A DNA stretch of 11,756 bases from Clostridiales bacterium (lineage in GTDB: Bacteria; Bacillota; Clostridia; Christensenellales; JAISNN01): positions 1 through 11,756 of the forward strand of contig JAITOQ010000095.1 in NCBI GenBank assembly GCA_031289865.1. The letters run 5' to 3'. Positions 6,530-11,756 of this stretch are shown here, in pieces. The number at the start of each line of letters is the position of its first letter. The stretch's first letter is position 1. Position numbers and translations under genes: made by a program. Below the pieces are notes generated by a model. It made no database searches and was not told the DNA's origin. It saw nothing but the letters and a program-made list of their open reading frames with translations.

Positions 6530-7028
6530 TTTTGCCTCCCGACGTTAGTTCGGACAACACCGCAAACGGATTGTCGCGACTCTCTCTGTCTGTATCCTTA
6601 CAATTACATTTATTTATGTTTAAGTCCGTGCCGCAAGACGGACACAAACCCTTACCATCCTTTTTACACACGACGTATTCGGGAAAGGACAAAACAAACC
6701 GTTCTTTCACCAACTCGTCGAGAGAAATCACGCCTCCCGTGTATCGGTAGCATTCCTCGCTCTCCGGATTTTGAAAATACACGTCGCTGACACTGACGGA
6801 AATATCCTTTTTGACCTCTGTCAAACAGCGGTCGCAATGAAAGACGGGCTTTGCCTTTATCTCCGCAAAAACCGCAACGTCCTCCCCGACAGCCGTCGCC
6901 GAACCCTTTATCGTGACGGGTTCGTTAAAATGCACAAGCCGTTCTCCGAACAACTCCGCAGCCTCCGCAAACTCAAATGAAAACTCACGGCTTTGCCCGT
7001 CGGCTAAATTTGAAATATCTATATCCAT
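6501..7028 (-). CDS. DUF177 (YceD/YlbN-type) protein, leaderless start
   Basis: This is a YceD/DUF177 family protein, linked to 23S rRNA or large-subunit maturation in other organisms and almost always next to rpmF, as here. Recognisable parts are the central FHCDRCL followed by an acidic C-terminal half, and CPSCGTDLNINKCNC near the end, a likely metal-binding cysteine cluster. I set the start at ATG 7028 (MDIDISNLADGQ, 175 aa), which matches the family N-terminus. The frame continues upstream to a TTG at 7109, but a perfect promoter occupies 7038-7066, so that extension cannot be on the same transcript. ATG 7034, two codons earlier, is possible. No Shine-Dalgarno site precedes either ATG, which fits a leaderless mRNA. 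Confidence 0.85.
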   Translation of the reverse strand: MDIDISNLADGQSREFSFEFAEAAELFGERLVHFNEPVTIKGSATAVGEDVAVFAEIKAKPVFHCDRCLTEVKKDISVSVSDVYFQNPESEECYRYTGGVISLDELVKERFVLSFPEYVVCKKDGKGLCPSCGTDLNINKCNCKDTDRESRDNPFAVLSELTSGGKNGSTKKKNI

Positions 7029-7037
7029 CAGCATAAT

Positions 7038-7066
7038 ATTATATCGGAATTCGTTTTCTTTGTCAA
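7038..7066 (-). promoter_or_regulatory. Perfect consensus sigma-A promoter of yceD-rpmF
   Basis: The reverse strand reads TTGACA (7066-7061), 17 bp, TATAAT (7043-7038). Transcription should begin about 7031, leaving roughly 0-3 nt before ATG 7028. Both hexamers and the spacing are exactly consensus, suggesting high constitutive expression suited to a ribosomal protein gene. Confidence 0.88.
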
Positions 7067-7088
7067 CTGAATTATTGTTATTCGGAAA

Positions 7089-7109
7089 AATATTTTGACA
7101 ACCCGTCAA
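7089..7109 (-). terminator. Weak terminator-like hairpin after aroQ
   Basis: The reverse strand has TTGAC, GGGTT loop, GTCAA, then AATATTTTT, directly after the aroQ stop. The five-pair stem is short and AT-rich, so efficiency is doubtful. Confidence 0.3.
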
Positions 7110-7112
7110 TTA

Positions 7113-7547
7113 CTATTTTCCGCTTTCCGCCAAAAACCTCACCGCATACTCATATCCTTTACGTCCGAGTCCCGATATAATACCGACGCATGCGGACGAA
7201 AGCACGGAGGTTTTGCGGAATTCTTCTCTCTGAAAAATATTTGAGATATGAACCTCAACCACGGGGAGCTCGGTATACTTTAACGCGTCGTACGTGGCAT
7301 AGCTGTAGTGCGTGAGCGCGCCCGCGTTTATGACGATACCGTCAAACTCGCCTTTTGCCTCTTGTATGCGCGTGACTATTTCGCCCTCGGAGTTACTCTG
7401 AAAGACCTCTACCGACACGGACAATTCCTTGGCAAGGGTTTGGAGAGATTTTTTGAGAGCGTCGTAAGAGCCTTCGCCGTACACGTCCTTTTCACGGTCG
7501 CCGATCACGTTGAGATTCGGTCCGTTAATTATCAATATTTTTTTCAT
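7113..7547 (-). CDS. aroQ: 3-dehydroquinate dehydratase, type II
   Basis: The type II enzyme interconverts 3-dehydroquinate and 3-dehydroshikimate in the cytoplasmic shikimate pathway, as a dodecamer. The 144-aa protein opens with KILIINGPNLNVIGDRE, the family hallmark. Predicted catalytic residues are R18, Y23, N74, H80, H100 (in EVHISNI), R107 and R111. Most members have NPGA at the substrate loop; this one has NAGAL (74-78), a mild deviation. AAGGA lies about 9 nt before the ATG. No other shikimate gene is nearby. A TATAAT box without a clear -35 lies at 7581-7586, at the edge of a hairpin repeat; aroQ could be expressed from it or by read-through from galE. Confidence 0.95.
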   Translation of the reverse strand: MKKILIINGPNLNVIGDREKDVYGEGSYDALKKSLQTLAKELSVSVEVFQSNSEGEIVTRIQEAKGEFDGIVINAGALTHYSYATYDALKYTELPVVEVHISNIFQREEFRKTSVLSSACVGIISGLGRKGYEYAVRFLAESGK

Positions 7548-7587
7548 GGTGTCGATTCCTTAATCGTTTTTTGTATTGCCATTATAC

Positions 7588-7632
7588 AGCCGACGTTTTA
7601 GATTCTTCGCTATGCTCAGAATGACATCGGCT
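7588..7632 (-). repeat. Interspersed hairpin repeat, family I, copy 5 (best-paired)
   Basis: Outer arms AGCCGATG and CGTCGGCT pair along all eight positions (one wobble) and enclose the core ATTCTGAGC-ATA-GCGAAGAAT. Adjacent on the promoter side of aroQ is TATAAT (7581-7586). Confidence 0.8.
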
Positions 7633-7642
7633 TTTTATCTGC

Positions 7643-7684
7643 GTTAGAGTATTCTATAAAAGCCCGCTATTTGGAATACTTCGC
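7643..7684. repeat. Family III hairpin repeat, single unit
   Basis: GTTAGAGTATTCTA, an AT-rich centre, then TTTGGAATACTTCGC. The arms AGTATTC and GAATACT pair perfectly. It lies just downstream of the galE stop codon. Confidence 0.7.
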
Positions 7685-7703
7685 TTGTTTACAAAGTATT
7701 ATT

Positions 7704-8702
7704 TTACTTGTTTTTCTTTTGAAACCGCCAACTGTCCTCAAACATATTCTTCAGATTTTTCTTTGCGGAAAATCCGATTTCTTTTTCGGCGAGCAGCGTT
7801 TCAGCGTAACATTCGTCGATATCTCCCGCACGCCTTTCGACGATTTTGTACGGGAGCGGACGCGCTAAGACCTCTGAAAATTCTTTGATCATATCGAGTA
7901 CGCTGTAACCTATCCCCGTACCGAGATTGTAGGTCACGACTCCGATCTTTTCTTCCAATTTTTTGAGCGCGAGGATATGCCCCTCCGCGAGATCCTCGAC
8001 GTGGATATAGTCGCGGACGCCCGTCCCGTCGGGCGTCTTGTAATCGTCGCCGAATACGCGGAGATATTCGAGCTTACCGACCGCGACTTGCATCATGTAC
8101 GGTACGAGATTGTTTGGTATACCGTTCGGATTTTCGCCGATCAGACCGCTCTTGTGCGCGCCGACGGGATTGAAATAGCGCAAAATCGCAATGTTTAAAC
8201 TATTGTCCGCGGTGTATGCGTCGCGCAGAATGTTTTCTATCATGAGCTTCGTCGCGCCGTAAGGATTGGTCGTCGAGAGAGGAAAATCCTCGCGGATAGG
8301 TACGCTTGCGGGCTTTCCGTAGACCGTCGCGGACGAACTGAATACAAAATTTTTCACGTTGTATTCAGCCATAACCTCAAGGAGATTGAGCGTCCCTAAG
8401 ATATTATTGCGGTAATATTTGAGAGGGAGCGCGACGGATTCTCCGACCGCTTTCAACCCCGCAAAGTGAATGACGGCGGCGGGCTTTTCCCTTTGAAAAA
8501 TCCGCGCAAGCAATCCCTTGTCTAATAAATCCGCTTTGTAAAAATTCGGTTTTACACCCGTAATCGTCTTGATTTTGTCGACGACGTCCTCTTTGCTGTT
8601 GGAGAGATTGTCGACGATCACGACGTTGTAATTTGCCTCGATCAGCTTTACCACGGTGTGGCTGCCTATGTAGCCCGTACCGCCCGTTACTAAAATTTTC
8701 AT
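7704..8702 (-). CDS. galE: UDP-hexose 4-epimerase
   Basis: GalE interconverts UDP-glucose and UDP-galactose using bound NAD+. This 332-aa extended short-chain dehydrogenase has the nucleotide-binding motif GGTGYIGS (G7, G10, G13), S124 in FSSSATVYG, and the catalytic pair Y148/K152 in NPYGATK. The C-terminal substrate domain keeps GVRDYIHVEDLA. Aligning RRAGDIDECYAE with E. coli RREGDLPAYWAD puts C298 where E. coli has Y299, the residue that restricts substrate size; a small residue there usually permits UDP-GlcNAc/UDP-GalNAc as well. AGGAG precedes the ATG by 10 nt, and TATAAT lies just upstream without a good -35. The neighbouring NahK-like kinase supports a joint role in galactose and N-acetylhexosamine use. 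Confidence 0.95.
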   Translation of the reverse strand: MKILVTGGTGYIGSHTVVKLIEANYNVVIVDNLSNSKEDVVDKIKTITGVKPNFYKADLLDKGLLARIFQREKPAAVIHFAGLKAVGESVALPLKYYRNNILGTLNLLEVMAEYNVKNFVFSSSATVYGKPASVPIREDFPLSTTNPYGATKLMIENILRDAYTADNSLNIAILRYFNPVGAHKSGLIGENPNGIPNNLVPYMMQVAVGKLEYLRVFGDDYKTPDGTGVRDYIHVEDLAEGHILALKKLEEKIGVVTYNLGTGIGYSVLDMIKEFSEVLARPLPYKIVERRAGDIDECYAETLLAEKEIGFSAKKNLKNMFEDSWRFQKKNK

Positions 8703-8743
8703 GATTTTTGCTCCTATATACGATTATATTATGATTTTTTATG

Positions 8744-8818
8744 CTGTTTTAGGCTGTTTTTTTGGAATACTTCGCGTCGTAGAGTATTCTATATAATGCC
8801 GTTTTGTAGAATACTTTT
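8744..8818. repeat. Family III hairpin repeat, about 1.5 units
   Basis: A partial unit (GGCTGTTTTTTTGGAATACTTCGC) is followed by a full one at 8776-8818, where AGTATTCTA and TAGAATACT form a perfect 9-bp inverted repeat. It sits in the 241-bp spacer between the kinase stop and the galE start, near the probable galE promoter. Confidence 0.75.
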
Positions 8819-8840
8819 GCGTTATTCCCTTGTTTTTTTC

Positions 8841-8866
8841 GGGACGATGAGGGCATCGTCCCCTAC
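8841..8866. repeat. Family II hairpin repeat, copy 1
   Basis: GGGACGATG, AGGG loop, CATCGTCCC, then CTAC: a perfect 9-bp stem. The second copy at 10186-10211 has the same stem and an AAGG loop. No T-run follows on either side, so it is not a standard terminator. Confidence 0.8.
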
Positions 8867-8881
8867 ACCGGCATTTGTTTT

Positions 8882-8946
8882 TATCCGCTATTCTGCATTC
8901 TGCATTCTGCATTCTGCATTTTGCATTCTACTTGCATTCTGCATTA
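8882..8946. repeat. Heptad array ATTCTGC with TATCCGC and ATTA flanks
   Basis: TATCCGCT is followed by four ATTCTGC units, one ATTTTGC, an 11-bp interruption, another ATTCTGC and ATTA. The array runs directly into the stop codon of the kinase gene (TAA at 8944-8946 on the reverse strand), so the final bases of that gene belong to the element. Confidence 0.85.
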
Positions 8947-10047
8947 AAAACATTCCTCTAAAATCCTCTTCATGTCCTCCGTTCTCTGCTCCATTTCCGC
9001 GACTAACTTGTACTGGGTGCGTGCGCGGTCGAGGTTGTGTTCGGGATATTTTGTCTTGAAATAACGGTCGCCGTCTAAGTAGTCGGTCAAAAACCGCATT
9101 CCGCATTCAAAGGTCATGAGAATAGGCGCGAATGTCAAAAGCTCGCGTTCCTTTTGGGTGATAAAGCCTCCGACCTCTTTTAAATAACCCCTCGCATAGC
9201 TTTCAAAAAGCCCTAAATCAAAATGCACAAGCGAGAGATTTTTTTCATCCTCCGCGCCCGTATTACACCCCGAACGAATGGAATCCCCAAAGTCGTATAG
9301 GAGCGAACCCGCCATGACCGTATCGAGGTCTATGACCGCTATGCCCTCGCCGCTCTCGTCGTCTATCATGACGTTGTTTAGCTTTGTGTCGTTGTGGGTC
9401 ACGCGGAGGGGCAGCTCGTTTTTTGAGAGTAGATCGACGACCTTTTTTGTGATAGCTTTGCGCGCTAACGTAAAGGCTATCTCGTCCGCTACCCCCGCGA
9501 CCCTCTTTTGGGTATCGCTCTCAAGCGTACGGATAAAGGTCGCATAACGCTTTGCCGTGTCGTGAAAATTCGGTATAGATTCAAATAATTGTGACGCGTC
9601 AAACTCGCCGAGGAGCGCGGCAAACCTACCGAACGCTCTGCCCGCTTCAAAAAAATGTTCGGGCTTTTCCACGCTTTGGTGCGCGGTGGCGCGGTCGATA
9701 AAAACGAACGAGCGAAAATATTCGTCTTTTAATTTGACATACGATTTTCCCGAACGCGTATAGATGAGGGTCAGCGCGCCGCGTTTTGGGTCAACGCCAG
9801 CCGCAAGGCATTTTTTACCTAAAAAATCCGTGACAAGCTCAAAGTTGCGCATGAGCGCGGGTACGTTTTGAAATATCCCGCTGTTGATACGCTGTAGTAT
9901 GTAATAGGTTTTGGGCGTATCAAACTCGATTAAAAAGGTGTCGTTGATATGCCCCGCGCCGTACGGCGCAAGCCCGATAAAACGCCCCGCATAATTAAAT
10001 TCGTCTAATATCCTCTGTATATTTTCGTCCGAAATTTTATCGTGCAT
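8944..10047 (-). CDS. NahK-like N-acetylhexosamine 1-kinase (APH-fold phosphotransferase)
   Basis: This 367-aa protein has the aminoglycoside-phosphotransferase/choline-kinase fold. By similarity to bifidobacterial NahK it should phosphorylate GlcNAc/GalNAc, or a related sugar, at C1 using ATP. The catalytic loop is THNDTKLNN (217-225, with base D220), followed by the metal-binding segment VIDLDTVMAG (238-247) and YDFGDSIRSG (251-260). The N-lobe has a glycine-rich turn, APYGAGHINDTF. The start is ATG 10047, because GAGG lies 9 nt upstream; the frame could begin at TTG 10062, but that TTG overlaps this ribosome binding site. It has its own promoter. galE lies downstream, the usual partner activity for nucleotide-sugar recycling. 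Substrate identity is inferred; homoserine kinase-like relatives are less likely. Confidence 0.82.
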   Translation of the reverse strand: MHDKISDENIQRILDEFNYAGRFIGLAPYGAGHINDTFLIEFDTPKTYYILQRINSGIFQNVPALMRNFELVTDFLGKKCLAAGVDPKRGALTLIYTRSGKSYVKLKDEYFRSFVFIDRATAHQSVEKPEHFFEAGRAFGRFAALLGEFDASQLFESIPNFHDTAKRYATFIRTLESDTQKRVAGVADEIAFTLARKAITKKVVDLLSKNELPLRVTHNDTKLNNVMIDDESGEGIAVIDLDTVMAGSLLYDFGDSIRSGCNTGAEDEKNLSLVHFDLGLFESYARGYLKEVGGFITQKERELLTFAPILMTFECGMRFLTDYLDGDRYFKTKYPEHNLDRARTQYKLVAEMEQRTEDMKRILEECF

Positions 10048-10090
10048 TTCGTTATTCCTCAAAAAGCGTTTTGTGTGTGTTTATGCCTTT

Positions 10091-10119
10091 ATTTTATCAC
10101 AATGGAATTGTTTTGTCAA
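10091..10119 (-). promoter_or_regulatory. Sigma-A promoter of the NahK-like kinase gene
   Basis: The reverse strand reads TTGACA (10119-10114), 17 bp, TAAAAT (10096-10091). The predicted start is near 10084, giving a 37-nt leader with a good ribosome binding site. The -35 hexamer lies inside the left 18-bp direct repeat (10108-10125). Confidence 0.75.
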
Positions 10120-10125
10120 AGGATT

Positions 10126-10170
10126 AGCTAACGTTTTAGATTCTTCGCCGCGCTCAGAATGACATCTGCT
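10126..10170 (-). repeat. Interspersed hairpin repeat, family I, copy 6
   Basis: The reverse strand reads AGCAGATGTC, ATTCTGAGC-GCG-GCGAAGAAT, CTAAAACGTTAGCT. Its edge coincides exactly with the end of the left 18-bp direct repeat, which helps define the element boundary. Confidence 0.8.
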
Positions 10171-10185
10171 TTTTTATTCGGATAC

Positions 10186-10211
10186 GGGACGATGAAGGCA
10201 TCGTCCCCTAC
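10186..10211. repeat. Family II hairpin repeat, copy 2
   Basis: GGGACGATG, AAGG loop, CATCGTCCC, then CTAC: a perfect 9-bp stem identical to that at 8841-8862. It is located about 36 bp downstream of the GH5 stop codon. Confidence 0.8.
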
Positions 10212-10246
10212 GAGAATGAAATCGGCTATTTGTTTTGTCAAAGGAT

Positions 10247-11395
10247 TTACAAGTCCTTTCCCGTCAACGCTTTAACGATCAACGGATATTTAAATTCACC
10301 CGTCGCTCTGTCCAAGATACCGTATGCGTCGTCCGTAAAGGCGGTTGTATTTACGCCGTTGTCCCACCAAAACGCGGCGGTTTTTTCGGCTTTTGCGCGG
10401 GCGGTGACGTAGGCGGCGTATGCGGCGCGCTCCGCTTCGTTATTCTTTGCATGCGCGCCAAACTCGTCGATTACGACGGGAATTCCCTTTGAAATGAAGG
10501 TGTCCTTTAACAGCTTAAAAATCTTGTCGACGGCTTTTTTGTCCTTTTCCGTAAAAGTCGCCGCACTCATATTGTGATCGGTCGCAAAGTCACGCGGCTT
10601 GTAGAGATGCACGGCGACGATGAGTCTCGTATCGCCCGTAGGGACTTCCAAACCCTTTACCGCGTTTGCGTCCACCGCCCCGCCGTAATCGGGCAAAAAC
10701 AAAAAGCGGTTCGCGTTATTTCCTCCGCTTGCGCGCACCGTATCGACAAATACGCGGTTTAAGCGGTTTAGGACGTTTCTGGTAAAGACGCTGCCGCCCG
10801 ACCATTCGCCGACACTGCCGACGACACGCGGTTCGTTAAAGGCTTCAAAGACCAAATTTTCTCCGTAATCCTTAAAGAACACCGCGATTTGCGTCCACAT
10901 TGCCTTGTATTGACGCGCCGTCGCCTCCTCGTGTGCGGGATTCGGAATAAACCAATAATAATCGTCGTGGTGCATATTTATCACCGCAATCATATCCGCG
11001 GCAAGTATCCAATCCGTCACCTCTTTTACCCGCGCCAAAAACGTCGGCGATATGAGATAGTCGGGCGCAACGCCCGTCCTCAACACCCAAGTTATAGGTA
11101 AACGTACGGATGAAAAGCCCGCGTCGGCGACCTTTTGTATCACCTCTTCCGTAAGCGCGGCATTTCCCCACGAGGTCTCGTAGCTTCCGTCCAAGGGGTC
11201 ACCGAATGCCTCCAACGCATTACCGAGATTGATTCCCGCACCGAGGCGTTCGACAAATTCAAAGCCGACGGTACCGTCACGCTTTTCATTAGCGGCGGAA
11301 AATCCAAAGATGATCGACAATCCCGTCACGACCGCCGTCACCGATAATACCGCCAAAGCGATAAAGACAATAAGTCCGCGTCTTTTCTTTTTCAT
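10247..11395 (-). CDS. Membrane-anchored or secreted GH5-family endo-glycanase
   Basis: The 382-aa protein is a glycoside hydrolase family 5 (cellulase-type) enzyme that should cleave beta-linked glucans or related polysaccharides outside the cell; the exact substrate cannot be read. After a basic N-terminus (MKKKRRG), a hydrophobic segment at about 8-31 serves as signal peptide or membrane anchor; no lipobox is seen. The (beta/alpha)8 barrel shows GINLGNALEA (54-63), VRLPITW (97-103), INMHHD (139-144), FEAFNEP (183-189; acid/base E188), VHLY (262-265), VIDEFG (308-313; nucleophile E311) and FWWDNG (342-347). It most resembles the GH5_4 type. There is no carbohydrate-binding module. AGGAG precedes the ATG, and the promoter has an operator-like inverted repeat. 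The NahK-like and galE genes lie downstream. Confidence 0.92.
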   Translation of the reverse strand: MKKKRRGLIVFIALAVLSVTAVVTGLSIIFGFSAANEKRDGTVGFEFVERLGAGINLGNALEAFGDPLDGSYETSWGNAALTEEVIQKVADAGFSSVRLPITWVLRTGVAPDYLISPTFLARVKEVTDWILAADMIAVINMHHDDYYWFIPNPAHEEATARQYKAMWTQIAVFFKDYGENLVFEAFNEPRVVGSVGEWSGGSVFTRNVLNRLNRVFVDTVRASGGNNANRFLFLPDYGGAVDANAVKGLEVPTGDTRLIVAVHLYKPRDFATDHNMSAATFTEKDKKAVDKIFKLLKDTFISKGIPVVIDEFGAHAKNNEAERAAYAAYVTARAKAEKTAAFWWDNGVNTTAFTDDAYGILDRATGEFKYPLIVKALTGKDL

Positions 11396-11433
11396 AAATT
11401 TACAACTCCTTATTTGGTCTTGTTGTTTTGATT

Positions 11434-11475
11434 ATAAGTATTGTACTACAAATATGGGCGCGTGTCAATACTTAT
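11434..11475 (-). promoter_or_regulatory. GH5 promoter overlapped by a perfect 10-bp inverted repeat (probable operator)
   Basis: The reverse strand reads TTGACA (11468-11463), 17 bp, TACAAT (11445-11440), with a predicted start near 11433. ATAAGTATTG (11434-11443) and CAATACTTAT (11466-11475) are exact reverse complements spaced 32 bp apart, about three helical turns. One arm covers most of the -10 hexamer and the other part of the -35 hexamer, as expected for repressor half-sites. Confidence 0.65.
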
Positions 11476-11487
11476 TCATAACTTAAA

Positions 11488-11511
11488 AGTGGAAAGTTGA
11501 AAATTGAAAGT
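11488..11511. repeat. Degenerate heptad array of the AGTTGAA type
   Basis: AGTGGAA, AGTTGAA, AATTGAA and part of a fourth unit follow with a 7-bp period. This is the same unit as the clean array upstream of plsX (6023-6050). It is upstream of the GH5 promoter. Confidence 0.6.
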
Positions 11512-11528
11512 TTTGGTAAAATGATACC

Positions 11529-11570
11529 GCCGACGTTTGAGATTCTTCGCAAGCTCAGAATGACACCTAC
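11529..11570 (-). repeat. Interspersed hairpin repeat, family I, copy 7
   Basis: The reverse strand reads GTAGGTGTCATTCTGAGC, TT, GCGAAGAATCTCAAACGTCGG. It differs from the others by a single A-to-C change in the TAAAAC tail (here TCAAAC). Confidence 0.8.
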
Positions 11571-11591
11571 TTTAAATAACGCCTACTTTTA

Positions 11592-11675
11592 AAGGACTAA
11601 AAAACACTTGACAAATTTTCTCGAATGCTTCATAAGGACTAAAAAACACTTGACAAATTTTCTCGAATGCTTCAT
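11592..11675 (+). repeat. Tandem 42-bp duplication carrying two promoter-like units
   Basis: Two identical 42-bp units lie at 11592-11633 and 11634-11675. Each contains TTGACA (11608-11613 and 11650-11655), then 17 bp, then CATAAG or CATACT, so each resembles a sigma-A promoter pointing right, out of the window. On the reverse strand the duplication also encodes a 28-codon ORF made of a 14-residue peptide twice, but without a ribosome binding site. No gene is seen between 11476 and the window end, apart from a possible plus-strand start at 11740. Confidence 0.7.
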
Positions 11676-11707
11676 ACTGTTAGAGAGAGTATATCTTTAA
11701 GGTCTTT

Positions 11708-11746
11708 GCTTCATTGCTTTTTATTCTCGATAAAACAAAATGAAGC
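11708..11746. other. Imperfect long hairpin with GCTTCAT arms
   Basis: GCTTCATT (11708-11715) pairs with AATGAAGC (11739-11746), and TTTTAT pairs with ATAAAA inside, closing a TCTCG loop, with three mismatched positions between the two stems. GCTTCAT also ends both 42-bp units (11627-11633 and 11669-11675), so the motif occurs four times in 120 bp. It may be a protein site or leader structure of a gene beyond the window; this is uncertain. Confidence 0.4.
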
Positions 11747-11756
11747 CGATGATTAA

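Larger units (their letters stand above)
10108..10247. repeat. Perfect 18-bp direct repeats bracketing a 104-bp repeat cluster
   Basis: TTGTTTTGTCAAAGGATT occurs at 10108-10125 and at 10230-10247. The 104 bp between begin exactly with family I copy 6 and contain family II copy 2. The right copy overlaps the first base of the GH5 stop codon. It looks like an insertion with target duplication, or a recombination footprint. Confidence 0.8.

Noticed and set aside
7029..7109. N-terminal extension of the DUF177 protein from a TTG codon
   Set aside because: The extension is occupied by a perfect sigma-A promoter and is not part of the family; it cannot be in the transcript made from that promoter.
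10048..10062. TTG start five codons upstream of the kinase ATG
   Set aside because: The TTG and next codon overlap the GAGG ribosome binding site that serves the ATG at 10047.
8841..10211. Family II hairpins as intrinsic terminators
   Set aside because: The stems are strong but no T-run follows on either strand at either copy.
11590..11675. 28-codon reverse-strand ORF from the 42-bp duplication (14-residue peptide twice)
   Set aside because: It stays in frame only because 42 is divisible by three; there is no ribosome binding site and no promoter reading that way.
11592..11675. CRISPR-like repeat
   Set aside because: Only two units, directly adjacent without spacers, and no cas genes.

Overview
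The window looks like a chromosomal segment of a low-GC Gram-positive bacterium, probably an uncultured gut-type member of the Clostridia (Bacillota). The grounds are the gene order yceD/DUF177 - rpmF - plsX - rnc, strong Shine-Dalgarno sites (AGGAGG type), consensus sigma-A promoters and carbohydrate-scavenging genes. This placement is inferred; there is no rRNA or other phylogenetic marker to confirm it. Every convincing gene lies on the minus strand, so the transcription order runs from high to low coordinates. No tRNA, rRNA, CRISPR array or transposase gene was seen.

Right part (about 7.1-11.4 kb, read leftwards): a membrane-anchored GH5 glycosidase with its own promoter and an operator-like inverted repeat; a NahK-like sugar 1-kinase with its own promoter; a GalE epimerase whose substrate-gate position is Cys (predicted to accept UDP-GlcNAc/GalNAc as well as UDP-Glc/Gal); and a type II dehydroquinase (AroQ). 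GH5, kinase and epimerase together suggest use of host or plant glycans and N-acetylhexosamines. The segment right of 11.4 kb holds no gene but has a tandem 42-bp duplication carrying twin promoter-like boxes on the plus strand.

Middle part (about 4.0-7.1 kb): a DUF177 protein driven by a perfect TTGACA-17-TATAAT promoter so close to the start codon that the mRNA should be leaderless, then the overlapping L32 gene and a clear terminator, then PlsX and RNase III followed by a strong terminator. The acpP gene usually found between plsX and rnc is absent; a hairpin-repeat pair sits there instead.

Left part (1-4.0 kb) is the most unusual: a tight operon of a 797-aa zinc-ribbon/TIR/TPR-like/membrane protein that keeps the putative NADase glutamate, a 347-aa SPFH (band 7) protein with a coiled coil and two C-terminal zinc ribbons, and, after a repeat, the start of a small membrane protein. 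It has an extended -10 promoter and a predicted leader of about 250 nt. The leader contains a perfect 16-bp inverted repeat beginning at the predicted transcription start, a second 12-bp inverted repeat interleaved with it, and an 11-bp stem that would mask the ribosome binding site. I propose this as a candidate defence or membrane-stress system under RNA-structure control; that role is inference.

Nearly every spacer carries short interspersed repeats. There are seven copies of a hairpin with core ATTCTGAGC...GCGAAGAAT, two loci of a GGGACGATG...CATCGTCCC hairpin, a roughly 44-bp AGTATTC...GAATACT hairpin unit at three loci, and 7-bp-period arrays of two sequence types. One repeat cluster (10126-10229) is bracketed by a perfect 18-bp direct repeat, which suggests it arrived as a unit.
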